Source: Janthinobacterium agaricidamnosum | GTDB lineage: Bacteria; Pseudomonadota; Gammaproteobacteria; Burkholderiales; Burkholderiaceae_D | Direction of reading: 5' to 3' | Assembly (NCBI RefSeq): GCF_003667705.1 | Contig: NZ_CP033019.1 | Coordinates: 4,216,001 to 4,280,000 of the forward strand | DNA length: 64,000 bases | Part shown: piece after piece, positions 43,214 to 52,010 of the stretch | Layout of the letters: every line of letters begins with the position of its first letter | Position numbering within the stretch: the first letter of the stretch is position 1 | Notes under the pieces: model-generated | Told to the model about the DNA's origin: nothing | Seen by the model: the letters and a program-made list of their open reading frames with translations, nothing else | The model's database searches: none | Made by a program: the position numbers and the translations under genes

Positions 43214-44130
43214 TGGGCGCCCCGCGCGCCGTCGTCTTCGGCTACCACAATGTGGGCGTGCGCTGCATCAAGGTGCTGCTGGCCGGCGGCGTCGATATCG
43301 CCCTCGTCGTCACGCACGAAGACAGCCCCACGGAAAACCTGTGGTTCGAATCCGTCGCCAGCCTGTGCCAGGCCGAAGGCATCCCGTACATCACGCCTGC
43401 GGACGCGCGCGCGCCCGAGCTGCTGGCGCAGGTGCAGGCGGCCAGGCCGGACATGCTGTTCAGCTTTTACTACCGCCACATGCTGCCGGCCAGCATCCTG
43501 GAAGTCGCGCCCGCCTACAATATGCACGGCTCGCTGCTGCCGCAGTTCCGCGGCCGCGCGCCCGTCAACTGGGCCGTGCTGCATGGCGCCCCGCAAACGG
43601 GCGCCACCCTGCATGAAATGACGGTCAAGCCCGATGCCGGCGCCATCGTCGCGCAAACGGCCGTACCCATCCTGCCCGACGACACGGCGTTCGAAGTGTT
43701 CGGCAAGGTCACGGTGGCGGCGGAGCAAACCTTGTGGAACGTGCTGCCAGCCTTGCTGGACGGCACGGCGCCGCGCCAGCTCAACGATCTGCGCCAGGGC
43801 GGCTACTTTGGCGGCCGCACGCCGGAAGACGGCCGCATCGACTGGAAGTTACCCGCGCAGCAGGTGTACAACCTGCACCGGGCCGTCGCGCCCCCCTATC
43901 CCGGCGCGTTCACCGAAGTCAACAATGTTATTTACACCATCGAAAAAGCCCGTTTAAGCAAGCATTCAGCAGGAAGTTTGCCACCAGGCTTGGCGGTAGT
44001 GGATAATTGCATCTTTGGCGTCTGCGGAGACGGCCGCATGCTGGCCATTTCCGCGCTGAGGGCTGCCGGGGAGCCGATTTCGGCTCAGCAATTGCAAGCA
44101 AGTCTGACCGCCCGCGTCAGCACACACTGA
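43213..44130 (+). CDS. arnA: UDP-4-amino-4-deoxy-L-arabinose formyltransferase (ArnA N-terminal domain as a separate protein)
   Basis: The 305-residue protein corresponds to the transformylase half of enterobacterial ArnA. The catalytic Asn-His-Asp set is in YNMHGSLLPQFRGRAPVNWA and HEMTVKPDAGAIVAQ, and the C-terminal barrel segment contains INGVIYTIE-like NNVIYTIEKARL. It uses formyl-tetrahydrofolate to formylate the amino group before transfer to the lipid carrier. In E. coli this domain is fused to the dehydrogenase; here the two are separate genes 21 bases apart. Its start overlaps the arnC stop codon (TGATG). Confidence 0.9.
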   Translation: MGAPRAVVFGYHNVGVRCIKVLLAGGVDIALVVTHEDSPTENLWFESVASLCQAEGIPYITPADARAPELLAQVQAARPDMLFSFYYRHMLPASILEVAPAYNMHGSLLPQFRGRAPVNWAVLHGAPQTGATLHEMTVKPDAGAIVAQTAVPILPDDTAFEVFGKVTVAAEQTLWNVLPALLDGTAPRQLNDLRQGGYFGGRTPEDGRIDWKLPAQQVYNLHRAVAPPYPGAFTEVNNVIYTIEKARLSKHSAGSLPPGLAVVDNCIFGVCGDGRMLAISALRAAGEPISAQQLQASLTARVSTH

Positions 44131-44151
44131 TATCACTCAAGAGAATCTCAT

Positions 44152-45204
44152 ATGAAAAAAGTCCTCATCTTAGGCGTCAACGGCTTCATCGGCCACCACC
44201 TGTCCAAGCGCATCCTGGAAACCACCGACTGGCATGTCTACGGCATGGACATGAACACGGACCGCATCACGGAATTGCTGGAAGATGACAACTACAAGTC
44301 GCGCATGCACTTCTTCGAAGGCGACATCACGATCAACAAGGAATGGGTCGAGTACCACGTCAAGAAATGCGACGTGATCCTGCCGCTGGTGGCCATCGCC
44401 ACGCCGTCGACCTACGTCAAGCAGCCGTTGCGCGTGTTCGAACTGGACTTCGAAGCCAACCTGCCTATCGTGCGCTCGGCCGCCAAGTACGGCAAGCACC
44501 TGGTCTTCCCGTCGACCTCGGAAGTGTATGGCATGTGCCATGACGAGGAATTCGATCCGGAAAACTCGGAACTGATCTGCGGCCCGATCAACAAGCCGCG
44601 CTGGATCTATTCGAACGCCAAGCAGCTGATGGACCGCGTGATCTGGGGCTACGGCATGGAAGGCTTGAACTTCACCCTGTTCCGTCCATTCAACTGGATC
44701 GGCGCGGGCCTGGACTCGATCCACACGCCGAAAGAAGGTTCCTCGCGCGTGGTGACGCAATTCTTCGGCCACATCGTGCGCGGCGAAAACATCTCGCTGG
44801 TCGACGGCGGCGCGCAGAAACGCGCGTTCACCTATATCGACGACGGCATCGATGCGCTGATCCGCATCATCGCCAACAAGAACGGCATCGCCAGCGGCAA
44901 GATCTACAACATTGGCAATCCGACCAATAACTATTCGATCCGCGACCTGGCCGGCATGATGCTGACCCTGGCCGCCGAGTACCCGGAATACGCCGAAGGC
45001 GCGAAACACGTGAACATCGTGGAAACGACTTCGGGTGCCTACTACGGCGCCGGCTACCAGGACGTGCAGAACCGCGTGCCGAAAATCACGAATACCTGCG
45101 AAGAGCTGGGCTGGGCGCCGACCACCACCATGGCCGATTCCCTGCGCAATATTTTCGACGCCTACCGCAGCCAGGTAGCCCAAGCCAAAGCCTTGATGGA
45201 TTAA
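44152..45204 (+). CDS. arnA: UDP-glucuronate decarboxylating dehydrogenase (ArnA C-terminal domain as a separate protein)
   Basis: The 350-residue NAD-dependent SDR enzyme oxidises and decarboxylates UDP-glucuronate to UDP-4-keto-arabinose. It starts MKKVLILGVNGFIGHHLSKR with the GxxGxxG nucleotide-binding motif. The catalytic region has FPSTSEVYGMCHDEEFDPEN and the YxxxK motif in WIYSNAKQLMDRVIWGYG. TLFRPFNWIGAGLDSIHTPK and QKRAFTYIDDGIDALIRII match the ArnA active site, with the Arg proposed as acid in decarboxylation. The last base of its stop codon is the first base of the arnD start (TAATG). Confidence 0.92.
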   Translation: MKKVLILGVNGFIGHHLSKRILETTDWHVYGMDMNTDRITELLEDDNYKSRMHFFEGDITINKEWVEYHVKKCDVILPLVAIATPSTYVKQPLRVFELDFEANLPIVRSAAKYGKHLVFPSTSEVYGMCHDEEFDPENSELICGPINKPRWIYSNAKQLMDRVIWGYGMEGLNFTLFRPFNWIGAGLDSIHTPKEGSSRVVTQFFGHIVRGENISLVDGGAQKRAFTYIDDGIDALIRIIANKNGIASGKIYNIGNPTNNYSIRDLAGMMLTLAAEYPEYAEGAKHVNIVETTSGAYYGAGYQDVQNRVPKITNTCEELGWAPTTTMADSLRNIFDAYRSQVAQAKALMD

Positions 45205-46163
45205 TGTTGAGCAAGCCGTTCCTGACCCTGAAAATCGACGTCGATACCTATCGCGGCACCCGTGAAGGCATGGGCAATCTGGTGCGCATGCTGGCCGCGC
45301 ACCAGGCCAAGGCCACCTTTCTGTTCTCGCTGGGCCCCGACCACACGGGCTGGGCCCTGCGGCGCGCCTTGCGGCCCGGCTTTTTCAGCAAGGTGTCGCG
45401 CACGTCGGTGGTCGAGCACTACGGCTTGAAAACATTGATGTACGGCACCTTGCTGCCGGGACCCGATATCGGCAAGCAGTGCGCGGCGCAATTGCGCGCC
45501 GTGCGCGATGCCGGTTTCGAGTGCGGCATCCACACCTGGGATCACACCCTGTGGCAAGACAATGTGGCCAAGCGCAACGCCGCCTGGACCATTACCATGA
45601 TGCGCAAGGCCGCCAACCGCTACGAACAGGTGTTCGGCAGCAAGCCGCACACGCACGGCGCGGCCGGCTGGCAAATGAATGTCAGCGCCTTTGTCGAGCA
45701 CGACACGGCCGGCTACCGCTTTGCCTCCGATGGCCGCGCCATGCTCGACGCGCGCGGCGCAATGGTGCATCCGGGCAATGGCCCGCACCGCGTGCGCAAT
45801 GGCAACACCATCCTGCGCTGCGTGCAATTGCCCACCACCCTGCCCACCCTGGACGAACTGCTGGGCTGCGAAATCGACGGCAAGCTGATCACCACCGGCA
45901 ATGTTGCCGCGCATATCCTGTCACTGACGGCGGACAACCCGCGCGATCATGTGTATACCTTGCATGCGGAACTTGAAGGACAGAAACTCGCCCCCATTTT
46001 CGAACAACTGCTGACTGGCTGGAAAGCCCAGGGCTACCAGTTTGCGGCGATGGGCGATTATTATGAAAAGATAAAAGATGCGGACTTGCCAATTTGCCCC
46101 ATCACCTGGGATGAGTTGCCCGGGCGTTCGGGACGCCTGATTGTGCAGGGCAAAGCGGCCTGA
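45204..46163 (+). CDS. arnD: 4-deoxy-4-formamido-L-arabinose-phosphoundecaprenol deformylase
   Basis: The 319-residue polysaccharide-deacetylase family protein carries the metal-site motif LKIDVDTYRGTREGMGNLVR, then the histidine motif ECGIHTWDHTLWQDNVAKRN, which binds Zn together with the first Asp. GAAGWQMNVSAFVEHDTAGY is typical of ArnD. It removes the formyl group from the lipid-linked sugar, making the pathway irreversible. It closes the arn operon. No arnE or arnF flippase gene follows: the next gene is a peroxiredoxin with its own ribosome binding site. Confidence 0.9.
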   Translation: MLSKPFLTLKIDVDTYRGTREGMGNLVRMLAAHQAKATFLFSLGPDHTGWALRRALRPGFFSKVSRTSVVEHYGLKTLMYGTLLPGPDIGKQCAAQLRAVRDAGFECGIHTWDHTLWQDNVAKRNAAWTITMMRKAANRYEQVFGSKPHTHGAAGWQMNVSAFVEHDTAGYRFASDGRAMLDARGAMVHPGNGPHRVRNGNTILRCVQLPTTLPTLDELLGCEIDGKLITTGNVAAHILSLTADNPRDHVYTLHAELEGQKLAPIFEQLLTGWKAQGYQFAAMGDYYEKIKDADLPICPITWDELPGRSGRLIVQGKAA

Positions 46164-46238
46164 ATGCTGTATTGTTGCACCTGGATGCGTTGCCAGATTA
46201 AAAACCAGCGCTGATGATCACCGTTCAGGAGAGAACCT

Positions 46239-46709
46239 GTGGCTGATAGCCAATCCCTCGTTAGCATACCCGACTTTAGTGCCGCCATGACCAGCGGCAA
46301 GACCTTTCAGTTGCTGGGCCGCCCGGCCAAGGCCACGGTACTGTTTTTCTATCCGAAGGACAACACCCCTGGCTGCACCACTGAAAACATCGCCTTCCGT
46401 GACGCGTATCCGCAATTTGTCGCCGCCGGCGTGGAAATCTACGGCATCAGCCGCGATTCCCTGCGCTCGCACGAAAGCTTCAAAGCCAAGCTGGAGCTGC
46501 CGTTCGAGCTCATTTCCGACCCGGACGAAGCCGTTTGCCTGCTGTTTAACGTCATGAAGATGAAACAGATGTACGGCAAGACCGTACGCGGCGTCGAGCG
46601 CAGTACGTTTGTGATTGACGCCCAGGGCCGATTGGTGAAAGAATGGAGAGGCGTGAAGGTCGCAACTCACGTGGAAGAAGTGCTGGAATTCGTAGCGCAT
46701 CTGAATTGA
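46239..46709 (+). CDS. bcp: Thiol peroxidase of the BCP/PrxQ group
   Basis: The 156-residue peroxiredoxin starts at GTG 46239, preceded by CAGGAGA. The peroxidatic Cys lies in LFFYPKDNTPGCTTENIAFR, the BCP signature in which Thr-Pro-Gly-Cys-Thr precedes Glu; the second Cys five residues on, usual in many BCPs, is replaced by Ala/Phe. It therefore acts as a 1-Cys enzyme or resolves through another Cys (Cys in EAVCLLF). It reduces hydrogen and organic peroxides in the cytoplasm with thioredoxin. GVERSTFVIDAQGRLVKEWR near the end is typical. Confidence 0.9.
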   Translation: MADSQSLVSIPDFSAAMTSGKTFQLLGRPAKATVLFFYPKDNTPGCTTENIAFRDAYPQFVAAGVEIYGISRDSLRSHESFKAKLELPFELISDPDEAVCLLFNVMKMKQMYGKTVRGVERSTFVIDAQGRLVKEWRGVKVATHVEEVLEFVAHLN

Positions 46710-46998
46710 TCGTTCATTTTGATCCAATGCGCGTTGTCGGCTTCCAGCAAGTCTGGTTCAACCGCAGTTCAGTTCACGGTACCTATCGCCATTTTGAGTC
46801 AACGAAGCGCCTCCATCCACTCCGCCAGACGGGCCTGCAGCCCGCCGATGGCGTCCATGACCGGCCATGCTGCCGGCCTCCCGGCAGTTATTCGTCCTGT
46901 AGCATTGTTGTTCCCCCGCATCCACCCCATGAGAAGTGCCGCCAGAAGCTGGCTGCCCATGGGCGATTCATTCCAGAAATTTTTTGATTGAGATCCTG

Positions 46999-48810
46999 AT
47001 GCCACTGCCAAAATTACCGAGCAAGCCAGCCACCATCCTGGCCACCCAAGATTACCCAACCGCAGGCGCAGCGCGCCCGGCCACCAAAACCCCGGCAGCC
47101 AAGAAAGTGGCTGCACCGATCATTGAAGCGGCGATCGCCGAAGTTGCCAAACCGGTCCGCAATGCGGCCACGAAGATCAAGCAAGTGGCGGCCCTGATGG
47201 TCGCCAAGCCAGTGCCAGCCCCGGCGCCGGTTGCGGCCGCGCCTGCCGCCGTTGCCGCGCCTGCAGCGAAAGCCAAGCCGGCGGCAAAAGGCAAGGTCAC
47301 GCCAATCAAGCCCGTCAAGCAGGCAGAGCAGCCGCATCCGGCCAAGCACAAGCCTGTGGAAGTGCAGCTCAAGTCGTCCGCCAGCCGCGCCGCCGATCAG
47401 CGCGGCATCAGCAAGCTGTTCGTGCTCGACACGAACGTGCTGATGCACGATCCATCGTCGCTGTTCCGCTTCGAGGAACACGATGTGTACCTGCCGATGA
47501 TGACCCTGGAAGAGCTGGACAACCACAAAAAGGGCATGACGGAAGTGGCCCGCAATGCGCGCCAGGTGTCGCGCACGCTCGATGCCCTGATCAGCAACAC
47601 GGATGACGACGCCATCGAACACGGCATCCTGCTGTCCAAGCTGGGCAACAAGGACGCCAAGGGCCGTCTGTTCTTCCAGACGCGTTTGCAAAGCGCCGAC
47701 CTGCCGGTAGGCTTGCCAGTGGGCAAGGCCGACAACCAGATCCTGGCCGTCGTGCGTTCGCTCGAGTCGGAACAGGAAGGCCGCCCCGTCGTGCTGGTGT
47801 CGAAAGACATCAACATGCGCATCAAGGCGCGCGCCCTGGGCTTGCCGGCCGAAGATTACTTCAACGACCATGTGCTGGAAGACACGGACTTGCTGTACTC
47901 GGGCATCGTGCAATTGCCGGACGACTTCTGGAACAAGCACGGCAAGGACATGGAATCGTGGCAGGAAAGCAAGAACGGCTACAGCTCCACCTTCTACCGC
48001 GTGACGGGCCCGTTCATTCCATCGTTGCTGGTCAACCAGTTCATCTACCTGGAACCGAAAAACGGCGAAACGCCGTTCTACGGCCAGGTGAAGCAGATCA
48101 ACGGCAAGACGGCAGTGCTGCAAACCCTGCGCGACTTCAGCCACACGAAGAACAATGTGTGGGGCGTGACGGCGCGCAACCGCGAGCAGAACTTCGCGCT
48201 GAACCTGCTGATGAATCCGGAATGCGATTTCGTCACCCTGCTGGGTCAGGCCGGTACCGGCAAGACCCTGCTGGCCCTGGCCGCCGGCCTGGCGCAAGTG
48301 CTGGAAACCAAGCTCTACAATGAAATCATCGTCACCCGCGTGACGGTGCCCGTCGGCGAAGACATCGGTTTCCTGCCAGGCACGGAAGAAGAAAAGATGT
48401 CGCCATGGATGGGCGCCTTCGACGACAACCTGGAAGTGCTGAACAAGTCCGACTCCGATGGCGGCGAATGGGGCCGCGCGGCAACGCAAGACCTGATCCG
48501 CTCGCGCATCAAGATCAAGTCGCTCAACTTCATGCGCGGCCGCACGTTCGTCAACAAGTTCCTCATCATCGATGAAGCGCAAAACTTGACGCCAAAACAG
48601 GTCAAGACCCTGGTCACGCGCGCCGGTCCCGGCACGAAGATCCTGTGCCTGGGCAACATCGCCCAGATCGACACGCCGTACCTGACGGAAGGCTCGAGCG
48701 GCCTGACCTACGTGGTCGACCGCTTCAAGGGCTGGACCCACAGCGGCCACGTCACCCTGGCCCGCGGCGAGCGTTCGCGCCTGGCCGACCACGCCAGCGA
48801 AGTGCTGTAA
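46999..48810 (+). CDS. PIN-PhoH fusion ATPase
   Basis: The protein has 603 residues from ATG 46999; a frame 21 codons longer exists but has no binding site. Residues 1-130 are a low-complexity Ala/Pro/Lys-rich segment. A PIN nuclease domain follows, with Asp in LFVLDTNVLMHDPSSLFRFE and further acidic residues (MTLEELDNHKKG). The C-terminal PhoH domain has Walker A GQAGTGKTLLALAAGL and Walker B FLIIDEAQNLTPKQVKTLV. PhoH2-type proteins with this order act as RNA helicase/RNase in some bacteria. A terminator follows the stop codon. Confidence 0.9.
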   Translation: MPLPKLPSKPATILATQDYPTAGAARPATKTPAAKKVAAPIIEAAIAEVAKPVRNAATKIKQVAALMVAKPVPAPAPVAAAPAAVAAPAAKAKPAAKGKVTPIKPVKQAEQPHPAKHKPVEVQLKSSASRAADQRGISKLFVLDTNVLMHDPSSLFRFEEHDVYLPMMTLEELDNHKKGMTEVARNARQVSRTLDALISNTDDDAIEHGILLSKLGNKDAKGRLFFQTRLQSADLPVGLPVGKADNQILAVVRSLESEQEGRPVVLVSKDINMRIKARALGLPAEDYFNDHVLEDTDLLYSGIVQLPDDFWNKHGKDMESWQESKNGYSSTFYRVTGPFIPSLLVNQFIYLEPKNGETPFYGQVKQINGKTAVLQTLRDFSHTKNNVWGVTARNREQNFALNLLMNPECDFVTLLGQAGTGKTLLALAAGLAQVLETKLYNEIIVTRVTVPVGEDIGFLPGTEEEKMSPWMGAFDDNLEVLNKSDSDGGEWGRAATQDLIRSRIKIKSLNFMRGRTFVNKFLIIDEAQNLTPKQVKTLVTRAGPGTKILCLGNIAQIDTPYLTEGSSGLTYVVDRFKGWTHSGHVTLARGERSRLADHASEVL

Positions 48811-48845
48811 ATTGTAGCGGGCGGCGTCAGCTGCCCCAGTCATGC

Positions 48846-48883
48846 AAAAGCCCCGGCTGCAGCGATGCAGACGGGGCTTTTTT
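48846..48883 (+). terminator. Rho-independent terminator after phoH-like gene
   Basis: AAAAGCCCC pairs with GGGGCTTTT, an inner CTGC/GCAG stem lies inside, and six T residues end the element. It lies 36 bases past the stop codon. Confidence 0.9.
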
Positions 48884-48949
48884 CATGTGCGCGACTTTTT
48901 CCTGCGGCATGTTCTAATACCGCTCCTTTCTTCCTGGACAACCCGCCCC

Positions 48950-49624
48950 ATGCCTCCCGCCCTGCAGTTGCTGCTCTGCTTCATCGTTTTCATGCTCATC
49001 CACATTTCCGTCATGGCGGCCTGCGCCAGGCTGTTCGGCATCACGGTGCGCAGCATCAGCTACGGCGTCGGTCCCACCCTGCTGACCTGGGGCAAAGTGC
49101 GCGTCAAGCTGCTGCCGCTGGCCGGCAATCTGGTGCTGAAAGATACGCGTGAGGAAACTTTGTATGACGACGATCCCTGCCTTGACGCCTACAACTTCCA
49201 GCCGCTGTGGAAGCAGGTCCTGCTGCCATTGAGCGGCGTGGCCGTGCTGCTGGCCTTGTCACTGGGCATCATGGGAGCCTCGGGCTGGGAGCGCTTTATC
49301 GCCGCCTTCGGGCACATCGTCGCTGGCGCGCTGGCGCCGTTGTCGAGGGCGCAGGAATTGCTGGGTGAAGGGGAAACATTTGCCCGCACGCATGGTTTTG
49401 CACTGGTGTTCGCCCTGTTCTCGCTGAAACTGTGCGCCTTTAATCTGCTGCCGTTTGCCGGTCTGAATGGGGGCCAGGCGCTGCTGTCCATCGCGCGCGG
49501 CGGCAAGCCGTATGTGACGTGGGAAGAGACGGCAGCAAAATGGCTGTTGCTGCCGGGGCTGGCGATCTTGCTGGCGTGGGCAGCGGCGTTCGGCTGGTAT
49601 GGCTGGCAGGCGCTGGGGGCGTAA
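48950..49624 (+). CDS. M50-like membrane protein lacking the protease motifs
   Basis: The 224-residue protein has four to five membrane helices and starts MPPALQLLLCFIVFMLIHIS. Where site-2 proteases have HExxH this protein has HISVM, in IHISVMAACARLFGITVRSI, which otherwise follows the M50 pattern (xHExGHxxxARxxGIxVxxF). Near the C-terminus, CAFNLLPFAGLNGGQALLSI matches the second M50 motif NxxPxPxLDGG, except that the metal-binding Asp is Asn. The fold is therefore kept and the catalytic Glu, one His and the Asp are lost. It probably binds membrane substrates or partners without cutting them. No operon partner is evident. Confidence 0.65.
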   Translation: MPPALQLLLCFIVFMLIHISVMAACARLFGITVRSISYGVGPTLLTWGKVRVKLLPLAGNLVLKDTREETLYDDDPCLDAYNFQPLWKQVLLPLSGVAVLLALSLGIMGASGWERFIAAFGHIVAGALAPLSRAQELLGEGETFARTHGFALVFALFSLKLCAFNLLPFAGLNGGQALLSIARGGKPYVTWEETAAKWLLLPGLAILLAWAAAFGWYGWQALGA

Positions 49625-49648
49625 GGAAACGCCCCCAAGGTCGCCCGG

Positions 49649-51016
49649 TCAGCCGACCAGCACCAGCTTGCGGTTGACGAATTCCATGATGCCCAGGTCG
49701 GACAATTCGCGGCCGTAACCCGAATGTTTCACGCCGCCAAATGGCAGTTCAGGCGCCGTGACGGCGGGCGAGTTGATGAATACCATGCCCGTGTCGATGC
49801 GGCTGGCCAGGCGTTTGCCGCGCGCGACGTCTGCCGTGATGATGGTGCCACCGAGGCCGAAGGGAGAATCGTTGGCCAGGGCGATCGCCGCGTCGTCATC
49901 CTTGACGCGGAAAATCATGGCGACGGGGGCAAAGAATTCCTGGTAGTAGACGGGATTGCCAGGCGTGACTTCGGTGAGGATGGTCGGTGCCATGAAGTAG
50001 CCGGCACGCTCAATGCGCTTGCCGCCCAGCAGCACTTTCGCGCCGCCTTCCACGGCCTGGCCGACTTGCTTGACGGCCAGCTCCAGCGCCGATTTGCTCG
50101 ACAGCGGCGCCAGGGTCGTGGCGGGATCCATCGGGTCGCCTGGCTGCAGCTTGGCCAGTTCGGCCTGGAAGCGCTCGACAAAGGTATCGGCAATGCTGTC
50201 GAGCAGGATAAAGCGTTTCGAGCCGTCGCACACCTGGCCCGCATTCTGGATGCGGCCGATGACGGCCAGCTTGACGGCCAGGTCCATGTCGGCGTCGTCC
50301 AGGACGATGAAGGCGTCGCTGCCGCCCAGTTCCATCGTGGTTTTCTTCAGGGCCTTGCCGGCCGTGGCCGCCACGGAGGCGCCGGCACGCTCGCTGCCCG
50401 TCAGCGCCACGCCCTGCACGCGCGGGTCGGCAATGGCGGTGGCCACTTGCTCGCTGGACAAGAATGCGTTGCTGTAGGCGCCTGCCGGCGCGCCCGCGTC
50501 AAGGAACAGTTTTTCAAAGGCCAGTGCGCACTGGGGCACGTTGGACGCGTGTTTCACTACCAGGGTATTGCCCGCCATCAAATTCGGACCCGCGACCCTG
50601 GCCAGCTGGTAATACGGGAAATTCCACGGCTCGACGCAGAAGATCACGCCCAGCGGCGCGATTTCCACGCGGGCCTCGCCGCGCTTGACGTCTAGTTGTT
50701 TGGGAGCGAGAAATTGCTCAGCATTATCCGCGTAGTAGTCGAGGATTTTCACGCACAGCGACACTTCCTGCTGCGCTTCCTTGAACAGCTTGCCCATTTC
50801 CACGGTGATCAGCTTGGCGAAGGCATCGCCTTGTTCCTTCAGCAGCATGGCCGCTTTCTTGACGACTGCCTTGCGCTCGGCAAAGCTGCGCTGGCGCCAG
50901 TCGCTCTCGAAAGCAGTGGCTGCCTGGGCCAGTATATTGTCCATTTGCGCATCGCTATGCGATGTGAAGGTCTGCTCGATCTGTTCGCTGTAGGGATTCG
51001 TGGTCTGATAGCTCAT
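49649..51016 (-). CDS. gabD: NAD(P)-dependent succinate-semialdehyde dehydrogenase
   Basis: The 455-residue aldehyde dehydrogenase starts MSYQTTNPYSEQIEQTFTSH after AAGGAAA. The catalytic Glu is in KTTMELGGSDAFIVLDDADM and the catalytic Cys in IQNAGQVCDGSKRFILLD. The cofactor region VIFCVEPWNFPYYQLARVAG and the C-terminal INSPAVTAPELPFGGVKHSG are typical of the short GabD/Sad group. It oxidises succinate semialdehyde from 4-aminobutyrate breakdown to succinate; related semialdehydes are also possible substrates. It stands alone, without gabT beside it. Confidence 0.87.
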   Translation of the reverse strand: MSYQTTNPYSEQIEQTFTSHSDAQMDNILAQAATAFESDWRQRSFAERKAVVKKAAMLLKEQGDAFAKLITVEMGKLFKEAQQEVSLCVKILDYYADNAEQFLAPKQLDVKRGEARVEIAPLGVIFCVEPWNFPYYQLARVAGPNLMAGNTLVVKHASNVPQCALAFEKLFLDAGAPAGAYSNAFLSSEQVATAIADPRVQGVALTGSERAGASVAATAGKALKKTTMELGGSDAFIVLDDADMDLAVKLAVIGRIQNAGQVCDGSKRFILLDSIADTFVERFQAELAKLQPGDPMDPATTLAPLSSKSALELAVKQVGQAVEGGAKVLLGGKRIERAGYFMAPTILTEVTPGNPVYYQEFFAPVAMIFRVKDDDAAIALANDSPFGLGGTIITADVARGKRLASRIDTGMVFINSPAVTAPELPFGGVKHSGYGRELSDLGIMEFVNRKLVLVG

Positions 51017-51155
51017 CTGGTTTCCTTGGTCTTGGCACCCCGGGACTGCGTGGGGTAGCTGGGCAGTATGCTGGCGGACGCGCCGCGCGACAGTACGCAC
51101 GCGAACATAGCGGCGAATGGCCGCAGGCGGCATGGCGAGCACGGCAGGCACCGGC

Positions 51156-51175
51156 CTCTCTCTCTCTCTCTCTCT
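51156..51175. repeat. (CT)10 microsatellite
   Basis: Ten perfect CT units lie 139 bases upstream of the gabD start and about 100 bases before the YidD-like frame. Dinucleotide runs of this length are rare in GC-rich bacterial DNA and change length easily. Confidence 0.85.
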
Positions 51176-51275
51176 TTGCCACGTGTCCCATGCATGCGGG
51201 CTTGCCGCTATTCTTTTTTGCAGACCTGTCGTATGCTCGAGTCAGTGCCGCAAGGCAAACGGCAAAGGAAGCAAT

Positions 51276-51755
51276 ATTTTCACCTTCGACACCTGCGGCA
51301 AGCACCTGGTCCTGTGGGCGATCCGCGTCTACCAGCGCCATCTATCTCCCTGGAAAGGATTTCGCTGCGCCTACCGCGTGCTGACGGGGCGCGACAGCTG
51401 CTCCGCCTATGGCTACAAGGTCATCGCGCGTCACGGCTTGCGCGCCGGACTGGCGCTGCTGCAACGGCGTCTGCGCGCCTGCGGCGAACACCATCGCCGA
51501 TACCTGGCGCTGCATCCGCAGACGCGGCGCAGTGCGCGCCGCCAGGCCCAGGCGGGATTTTGCGACTGCGACGTACCTCTGCTGGACTGCGCTTGCGACT
51601 GCGCCGACGTGGCCAGCCTGGCTGATTGCTCCCGGCCGGGCCGCGGCAAGAACCCGGCGTGGTTCCGCAACGGCTATACGGCCAGTGCCGCACTGAAACG
51701 GCAGCAGGAAGAACACCGCAAGAAGATCAGGCAGCGACAGGAATCGGATAGCTAA
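51276..51755 (+). CDS. YidD-like protein with cysteine-rich C-terminal tail
   Basis: The conserved part reads LVLWAIRVYQRHLSPWKGFR followed by CAYRVLTGRDSCSAYGYKVI, ARHGLRAGLALLQRRLRACG. It follows YidD (membrane protein insertion efficiency factor) along its whole length: amphipathic N-terminal helix, Cys, SCSxY, RHG, RRLxxC. True YidD is about 70-90 residues; here a further 70 residues follow with six cysteines in GFCDCDVPLLDCACDCADV and a basic coiled end. No ATG fits: the frame is open back to 51117 through the CT repeat, so I place the start at ATT 51276, behind AAAGGAAG. This start is uncertain. It is not next to rnpA or yidC, so it is probably a paralog. Confidence 0.65.
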   Translation: MFTFDTCGKHLVLWAIRVYQRHLSPWKGFRCAYRVLTGRDSCSAYGYKVIARHGLRAGLALLQRRLRACGEHHRRYLALHPQTRRSARRQAQAGFCDCDVPLLDCACDCADVASLADCSRPGRGKNPAWFRNGYTASAALKRQQEEHRKKIRQRQESDS

Positions 51756-52010
51756 ATTCACACAATAACTTACAAATGAAATATTCATTCATGAAATGAA
51801 TAATACCCATTATCACTGTGAATTGGCTGGAAACGGATCGGCGGCCTATACTTAAACCGTCTCCCCTACACTGCTTCCCATGCACACCCTGCTCAGCCCG
51901 CATACATCGCGGGCTTTTTGTTCCCGGCCATTGCCACTGCATCTTTCCTCTTTTACCGATTACCGGGCCCGCCCTTCCCCGCCAGCCCAGCCCCCAGCAA
52001 GGAGCGCAGC

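Noticed and set aside
46710..46998. Short frames between bcp and the phoH-like gene, including a 20-codon plus-strand frame just before phoH and a minus-strand frame ending at 46799
   Set aside because: Neither has a convincing ribosome binding site or family resemblance, and the minus frame runs into phoH. I see no gene in this gap.
47014..48843. A 609-codon minus-strand frame opposite the PIN-PhoH gene
   Set aside because: It is an antisense shadow; PIN and PhoH motifs prove the plus strand.
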